Positions 6,686 through 10,924 of a DNA stretch of 10,924 nt are shown here, in pieces; position 1 is the first letter of the stretch, and each line of letters opens with the position of its first letter. The DNA comes from an uncultured Bacillota bacterium (GTDB taxonomy: Bacteria; Bacillota_I; Bacilli_A; RF39; UBA660): NCBI GenBank assembly GCA_946540075.1, contig CAMNHZ010000025.1, positions 1-10,924 of the forward strand, written 5' to 3'. A program made the position numbers and the translations under genes. The notes under the pieces are model-generated. The model saw only the letters and a list, made by a program, of their open reading frames with translations, had not been told where the DNA came from and did not search any database.

Positions 6686-8104
6686 CTATATACTTCTTAA
6701 TGTGTCAACTAAAAGTCTATTTACTTCACTAGGATTTGCTTTTCCTTTGCTTTCCTTCATTATTTGACCCATCAAATATTTTAATGCACGATCTTTACCA
6801 GCTTTATAATCATTAACTGATTCTTGATTCGCACTTATTACTTTGTCTACTAATTCTTGTAGAACCTTATCATCACTTATTTGAACCATACCCATTTCAT
6901 TAATGATAACATCAACATCTTTTCCTGTTTCAAGCATTACTGGAATTAATTGTTTTGCTTGTTTACTAGATATTTTTTTATCATCAATAACTTTGATTAA
7001 TTTTTTTAAATTACTTATATCTAAGTTTATGTCATTGATTGATAAATTATTTTTATTTAAATATCCCATTATATCTCCAGTAAGTAGATTTGAAGCAGTA
7101 ACTGGATTAGTGTCATTAACAAATGATTCAAAGTATTTACATAAATCTTTATTAGCGATTATAGTCTTTATATTATTATCATTTATATTTAATTCTTTAT
7201 ATTTTTTTCTAAGAACATTTGGCATTACAGGAAGATTATCATGAATCTTATTTATATATTCATCACTTAATTCTATAAATGGAATATCTGGTTCAGGGAA
7301 ATAACGATAATCATTACCTGTTTCTTTTACACGCATAAGTATTGTTTGATCAGATGCTTCATCATATCTTCTTGTTTCTTCACGAATACTTCCTCCGTCT
7401 TCTAAAACCTTTATTTGACGAAGAGATTCACTATTAATAGCCATACCAACACTACTTATAGAACCAATATTTTTTGTTTCAGTTCTAACACCAAGAATAT
7501 CATTTTTTGATACTGATACATTTACATCACAACGCATACTTCCTTCTTCCATTTTACAATCAGATACTTCTGCATAAAGTAAAATTTCACGAAGACGTTC
7601 AAGATATGCCATTGCTTCTTCTTTACTATTCATATCAGGATAAGTTACAATTTCAATTAAAGGTACACCAGCACGATTAAAATCTAAATAACTTGTTGTT
7701 TCATTATGAATACTTTTAGCAGTATCTTCTTCAATATGAATATCATGAATACCTATTTTTTTAGTTACTCCATCAACTTCAATTTCAACATATCCATCTA
7801 CACCAATTGGAGTACGTGCTTGTGTTATTTGATATCCTTTTGGAAGATCTGGATAAAAATAATTTTTTCTATCAAAATGCATACGTTTATTTATTTTACA
7901 ATTTAGAAGAAGTGCGGCTTTTAGTGCTAGTTCAACAGCACCTTTATTAACAAGTGGTAATGTACCAGGATATCCTAAGTCAATAACACTTATATTACTA
8001 TTAGGTCTTGTTTTAAAATCATTTTTAGAAGATGAAAACATCTTTGTATTAGATTTTAATTCAGCATGTACTTCTATACCAATAGTTGTTTTATAATCAT
8101 TCAT
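6686..8104 (-). CDS. gatB: Asp/Glu-tRNA(Asn/Gln) amidotransferase subunit B
   Basis: GatB is the kinase/tRNA-binding subunit of GatCAB. It activates the side chain of Glu or Asp on mischarged tRNA with ATP before amidation by ammonia from GatA. From the ATG at 8104 it has 472 residues, the normal length. Family segments are IGIEVHAEL (8-16), DLGYPGTLP (42-50), FDRKNYFYPDLPKGYQ (77-92), DCKMEEGSMRCDVN (182-195), ETRRYDE (243-249) and DYRYFPEPDIP (265-275), followed by the helical YqeY-like tRNA-binding tail (about 320-472). No CxxC zinc pairs are present. GGAGG at 8118-8114 is 9 nt from the ATG and abuts an in-frame GTG at 8113, so ATG 8104 is preferred. The first 8 nt overlap the end of gatA, implying translational coupling. 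Confidence 0.97.
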   Translation of the reverse strand: MNDYKTTIGIEVHAELKSNTKMFSSSKNDFKTRPNSNISVIDLGYPGTLPLVNKGAVELALKAALLLNCKINKRMHFDRKNYFYPDLPKGYQITQARTPIGVDGYVEIEVDGVTKKIGIHDIHIEEDTAKSIHNETTSYLDFNRAGVPLIEIVTYPDMNSKEEAMAYLERLREILLYAEVSDCKMEEGSMRCDVNVSVSKNDILGVRTETKNIGSISSVGMAINSESLRQIKVLEDGGSIREETRRYDEASDQTILMRVKETGNDYRYFPEPDIPFIELSDEYINKIHDNLPVMPNVLRKKYKELNINDNNIKTIIANKDLCKYFESFVNDTNPVTASNLLTGDIMGYLNKNNLSINDINLDISNLKKLIKVIDDKKISSKQAKQLIPVMLETGKDVDVIINEMGMVQISDDKVLQELVDKVISANQESVNDYKAGKDRALKYLMGQIMKESKGKANPSEVNRLLVDTLRSI

Positions 8105-9554
8105 GGTTCTCACCCTCCGGATTTAAATTTAAGTTTAATTTATTTTCAATATAACTTGCTAGCATATACATCTTTGCTTCTTCAAAACTATTCCCTATTA
8201 TATGCATTCCAATAGGAAGTTTATCTTTACTAAAACCAACTGGAACATTAAGTCCTGGTAATCCTGCCATATTAACAGGAATAACAAGGACGTCATCCAT
8301 GAATGATTTTAATGGATCATCTAATGCTTCTGTTTGTTTATAAGCTGTTGTAGTTGTAGTTGGACCAATAATTAAATCATAACTTTCAAATACTTTATCG
8401 AAACTCTTTTTCATATCATCACGAATTTCTAGAGCTTTATCATAGTATTCTTTAGCATTATCACCACTTAAAAGATATGATCCTACCATTATTCTTCTTT
8501 TTACTTCAGCTCCAAATCCTTCTTCTCGAGTCTTAGTATATAATTCATCTAAGTTCTTAGGGTTAGGATATGAATAACCAAATCTTGTACCATCAAAACG
8601 AGCCAAATTAGAACTTGCTTCTCCCATGGCTATAATCTGATAAAGAGTTACAGCATTATTTAAATATGGAACATCAATGTAATCAACTTTAGCACCTGCT
8701 TGTTCTAATAGTTTTATAACTTCTTTTATTTTTAATATAATTTCATCACTTACTATATCACTCATAAAATAGTTAGGTACAGCTATTTTTAATCCTTTTA
8801 TATCTTTACCTATATATCTTGTAAAATCTTCTTCTTCTCTTTCTACACTTGTTAAATCTAATTCATCTTTTCCTACAATAGCATTTAACAATAATGCATT
8901 TTCATAGACGTTTCTCGTCATAGGACCTAATTGATCAAGACTAGAAGCAAATGCAATAACACCATATCTTGATACTCTACCATATGTAGGTTTCATTCCT
9001 ACTATACCTGTATAAGCAGATGGCTGTCTAATAGATCCTCCAGTATCACTACCAAGTGAAAGTAAAACTGTTCTAGCTGAAATAGCAGCTGCACTTCCTC
9101 CACTTGATCCTCCTGTAATCATATCTTGATTCCATGGATTAAGAGGTGCTTTAAAATAACTAGTACGACTAGTAGATCCCATAGCAAATTCATCCATATT
9201 AGTTTTTCCTATTATAATCATATTTTTTTCTTTTATTTTTTTTATTACAGTAGCATCATAAATTGGATTAAAATTTTCTAACATACGTGATGCACAAGTA
9301 GTTCTTAAATCCTTAGTTAATATATTATCTTTTATAGCGATTGGTATACCAAATAAAATATTATCTACTTCTTTATTTTCTAATTCAATTGCTGTTTTAA
9401 TTGCTTCTTCTTTATTTAAAGTAATATAAGCATTTAAACTTTTATTAGCTTCAATACGGTCAAAACATTCATTAACTAAATCAATTGGTTTTATTTTTTT
9501 ACTCTTTAATAATTCATTTATTTCTATTATTGATAAATCTAAATATTTAGTCAT
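8097..9554 (-). CDS. gatA: Asp/Glu-tRNA(Asn/Gln) amidotransferase subunit A
   Basis: GatA is the glutaminase subunit of GatCAB; it releases ammonia from glutamine and channels it to GatB. It is an amidase-signature enzyme with the Ser-cisSer-Lys triad visible as Lys75 (IPIAIKDN), Ser150 (GGSSGGSAA) and nucleophile Ser174 (DTGGSIRQPSA). The spacing K-99-S and S-24-S is as in known members. Length (485 residues) is standard and nothing is missing. The ATG at 9554 overlaps the end of gatC by 8 nt, with GGTGA 6 nt upstream. The gene ends in TGA inside the gatB start, evidence that TGA is a stop in this organism. Presence of GatCAB implies that Gln-tRNA and/or Asn-tRNA is made by the indirect route; which one cannot be told from this window. 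Confidence 0.98.
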   Translation of the reverse strand: MTKYLDLSIIEINELLKSKKIKPIDLVNECFDRIEANKSLNAYITLNKEEAIKTAIELENKEVDNILFGIPIAIKDNILTKDLRTTCASRMLENFNPIYDATVIKKIKEKNMIIIGKTNMDEFAMGSTSRTSYFKAPLNPWNQDMITGGSSGGSAAAISARTVLLSLGSDTGGSIRQPSAYTGIVGMKPTYGRVSRYGVIAFASSLDQLGPMTRNVYENALLLNAIVGKDELDLTSVEREEEDFTRYIGKDIKGLKIAVPNYFMSDIVSDEIILKIKEVIKLLEQAGAKVDYIDVPYLNNAVTLYQIIAMGEASSNLARFDGTRFGYSYPNPKNLDELYTKTREEGFGAEVKRRIMVGSYLLSGDNAKEYYDKALEIRDDMKKSFDKVFESYDLIIGPTTTTTAYKQTEALDDPLKSFMDDVLVIPVNMAGLPGLNVPVGFSKDKLPIGMHIIGNSFEEAKMYMLASYIENKLNLNLNPEGENHE

Positions 9555-9843
9555 TAATCATCACCGGAACCTCTATATAATCTCCTACTACTTTAGGAGC
9601 ATTTTTCTTTATTTCATCAAATGATACCATATTATCTACTTCATCTTCACGTGTACGTGCAAGATGAGTAGTTGGACTAAACATAAGTTCTTTATCGCAA
9701 TCTTTGACATCTCTTATTTTCTTTACTTCATCTAATAATTGCTTTAGAGTAACTTGATATCTTTCTATTTCTTCTTCACTTACGTTAATACGAGCAAGAC
9801 GAGCAACATGCATTACTTCTTCTTTAGTTAGTTTATTTTCCAT
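9547..9843 (-). CDS. gatC: Asp/Glu-tRNA(Asn/Gln) amidotransferase subunit C
   Basis: GatC is the small belt subunit that wraps GatA and GatB and stabilises the complex. At 98 residues it has the usual size. Hallmarks are VMHVARLARI near the N-terminus, the LAR-T-REDEV segment (61-69) that threads between the other subunits, and the C-terminal NAPKVVGDYIEVPVMI. The ATG at 9843 has AAAGGA about 8 nt upstream; this ribosome site lies inside the last codons of camS, whose stop is 5 nt before gatC. The end overlaps gatA by 8 nt. Confidence 0.97.
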   Translation of the reverse strand: MENKLTKEEVMHVARLARINVSEEEIERYQVTLKQLLDEVKKIRDVKDCDKELMFSPTTHLARTREDEVDNMVSFDEIKKNAPKVVGDYIEVPVMIND

Positions 9844-9848
9844 AATCG

Positions 9849-10907
9849 TTATCCTTTCATTATATAAATCTTAGTTCTTGTTGAACCTTTACTTTTATTT
9901 ATAAAAGCATATGTTTCATTGTTTACTTTAACATTAACTTTAACTGATGGACTACTACCAAAACTTGATACAATTTCATCACTTATTAACTGACTAAGCA
10001 TAATAAGTTTACTTTTATTAGAATATGTACAAGTAACAGTTATATCAAGACTCTTTAATTTATTATTATAATAAAGTCCTTTACCACTTAAATATGTATT
10101 GGCATTGTCCTTTATAACATTATTTTTCATATTTTCAAATGCTGTATATGATGATGTGTCGTGTTCACTAACATATGAAGAATTTAAATACTGATAAGTA
10201 TAATTAATCGAATTAAATGATATATTACTTGTTGATGTATTACCTACTTTTCTAAAACTACCTGGTAAAGCTGATTCTGGATTACTTTGAATATATAACC
10301 CAATTAAGATATCAGTATTTTTAAGTTTATCTATACCTCTTAAATACTTTAATAGTTTTTTACTAGCATCAACGCCAAAATCTAATACTTTTTTTTCATC
10401 TATTTCCTTATATAAATAATTACCATTTTCATTTTTATATGCTTGATAAGGATTCAATACTAAGGCAATTGAAACACCTTTTAAATCACCATTATTATTT
10501 AAATAATTTTGTTCATGAATATATGATATATAAGTAGGATTAATAGTTATACCATCTACTAATATTGAATCAGACTTGTTTAAATGTTCTCTATCTAAAA
10601 GTTTTTTTAAATCTTTTTCTTTTAAGTACTGTCCTTCTTGATATTTATAACTTTTAGTTGAAAAATAGTTTGTTGATATATCCATTAAAGAACTTTCTAC
10701 TTCTGAACTATCATAATTATTTAATGTATTATTTACAACGTAATTATGCCCTACTCCTTCTTTGTAAGGGGTAGCAATTCTATAATAATCATCATCAAAA
10801 TTAAGATCTAAATTTGCTTTTTCTCTAATCTTCTTTTTACTACCACAACCAGTAGTAATTAACAATATCAAACTTATAAATATTACTAGTTTTTTTAACC
10901 TCTTCAT
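9849..10907 (-). CDS. camS: CamS/YerH family sex-pheromone-type lipoprotein
   Basis: This 352-residue lipoprotein begins MKRLKKLVIF, followed by a hydrophobic stretch and the lipobox TTGC with lipidated Cys21 predicted. The body matches the CamS family: the DDYYRIATPYKEG segment, YKYQEGQYL, LKGVSIALVLNPYQAY and LIGLYIQSNPESALPGSF correspond to recognisable blocks of Staphylococcus CamS. In staphylococci and enterococci the signal peptides of such proteins are processed into pheromones for conjugative plasmids; the mature function is unknown. Position supports the call, since camS/yerH lies directly before gatCAB in Staphylococcus and Bacillus. An in-frame TTG at 10919 would add four residues, but ATG 10907 with GGTGA 4 nt upstream gives a better signal peptide. 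No promoter is seen in the remaining bases, so transcription probably enters from genes beyond the window edge (ligA is there in relatives). Confidence 0.93.
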   Translation of the reverse strand: MKRLKKLVIFISLILLITTGCGSKKKIREKANLDLNFDDDYYRIATPYKEGVGHNYVVNNTLNNYDSSEVESSLMDISTNYFSTKSYKYQEGQYLKEKDLKKLLDREHLNKSDSILVDGITINPTYISYIHEQNYLNNNGDLKGVSIALVLNPYQAYKNENGNYLYKEIDEKKVLDFGVDASKKLLKYLRGIDKLKNTDILIGLYIQSNPESALPGSFRKVGNTSTSNISFNSINYTYQYLNSSYVSEHDTSSYTAFENMKNNVIKDNANTYLSGKGLYYNNKLKSLDITVTCTYSNKSKLIMLSQLISDEIVSSFGSSPSVKVNVKVNNETYAFINKSKGSTRTKIYIMKG

Positions 10908-10924
10908 AACATCACCCAATACTA

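Noticed and set aside
6903..7906. Plus-strand open frames opposite gatB
   Set aside because: They are antisense shadows of a clearly conserved gene, with no ribosome sites or recognisable products.
8105..8113. GTG at 8113 as the gatB start
   Set aside because: It touches the GGAGG ribosome site with no gap; ATG 8104 has a 9-nt gap and gives the standard N-terminus.
10908..10919. TTG at 10919 as the camS start
   Set aside because: ATG 10907 follows a GGTGA site and begins a proper lipoprotein signal peptide; the upstream TTG would add acidic residue and lacks a visible ribosome site within the window.
1..10924. Mycoplasma-like code with TGA as tryptophan
   Set aside because: gatA ends in TGA exactly at the gatB start, and tryptophans checked (exoA Trp6, gatA Trp141) are TGG.
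1..10924. CRISPR arrays, insertion sequences, tRNA or rRNA genes
   Set aside because: No regularly spaced repeats, transposase motifs, or tRNA/rRNA sequence were seen on either strand.

Overview
The window is strongly AT-rich and every gene lies on the minus strand, so transcription runs from the high to the low coordinates. TGA is used as a stop (end of gatA) and tryptophan is read from TGG, so the code is the standard bacterial one, not that of Mycoplasma or Spiroplasma. A CamS-type lipoprotein directly before gatC-gatA-gatB is an arrangement known from Staphylococcus and Bacillus. With the low GC, AGGAGG-type ribosome sites and a lipoprotein signal, this points to a low-GC Firmicute in or near the Bacilli (Erysipelotrichales/RF39-like lineages would fit). 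The lineage is an inference. The window shows no tRNA, rRNA, IS element or CRISPR array.

Layout in the direction of transcription. (1) 10907 to 6686: camS-gatC-gatA-gatB, one tightly packed operon with 5-nt spacing and two 8-nt overlaps. It makes a lipoprotein and the amidotransferase that converts mischarged Glu-tRNA(Gln)/Asp-tRNA(Asn) to the correct aminoacyl-tRNA. (2) 6684 to 4033: a promoter right at the gatB stop, then a small unrecognised membrane-anchored protein with a TTG start, then a GTG-started receptor with two extracytoplasmic solute-binding-like domains, a membrane helix and a GGDEF domain, closed by a strong terminator. (3) 4033 to 2994: a near-consensus promoter that starts at the foot of that terminator, yihY (inner-membrane protein), then about 125 nt of non-coding DNA with nested inverted repeats and a terminator. 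(4) 2970 to 1: an extended -10 promoter, a P2-type cation-pumping ATPase, and exoA (AP endonuclease/exonuclease III), which runs off the window edge.

Most genes are conserved housekeeping or transport genes. The less ordinary parts are the VFT-VFT-GGDEF receptor, whose GGDEF domain has lost one metal-ligand Asp and has no I-site, together with its unknown operon partner; the ion-site residues in M6 of the ATPase, which read like a Na,K-ATPase at one position; and the structured non-coding element at 3015-3123 in front of the ATPase terminator/promoter. I found no defence system, phage or clearly new multi-gene system.
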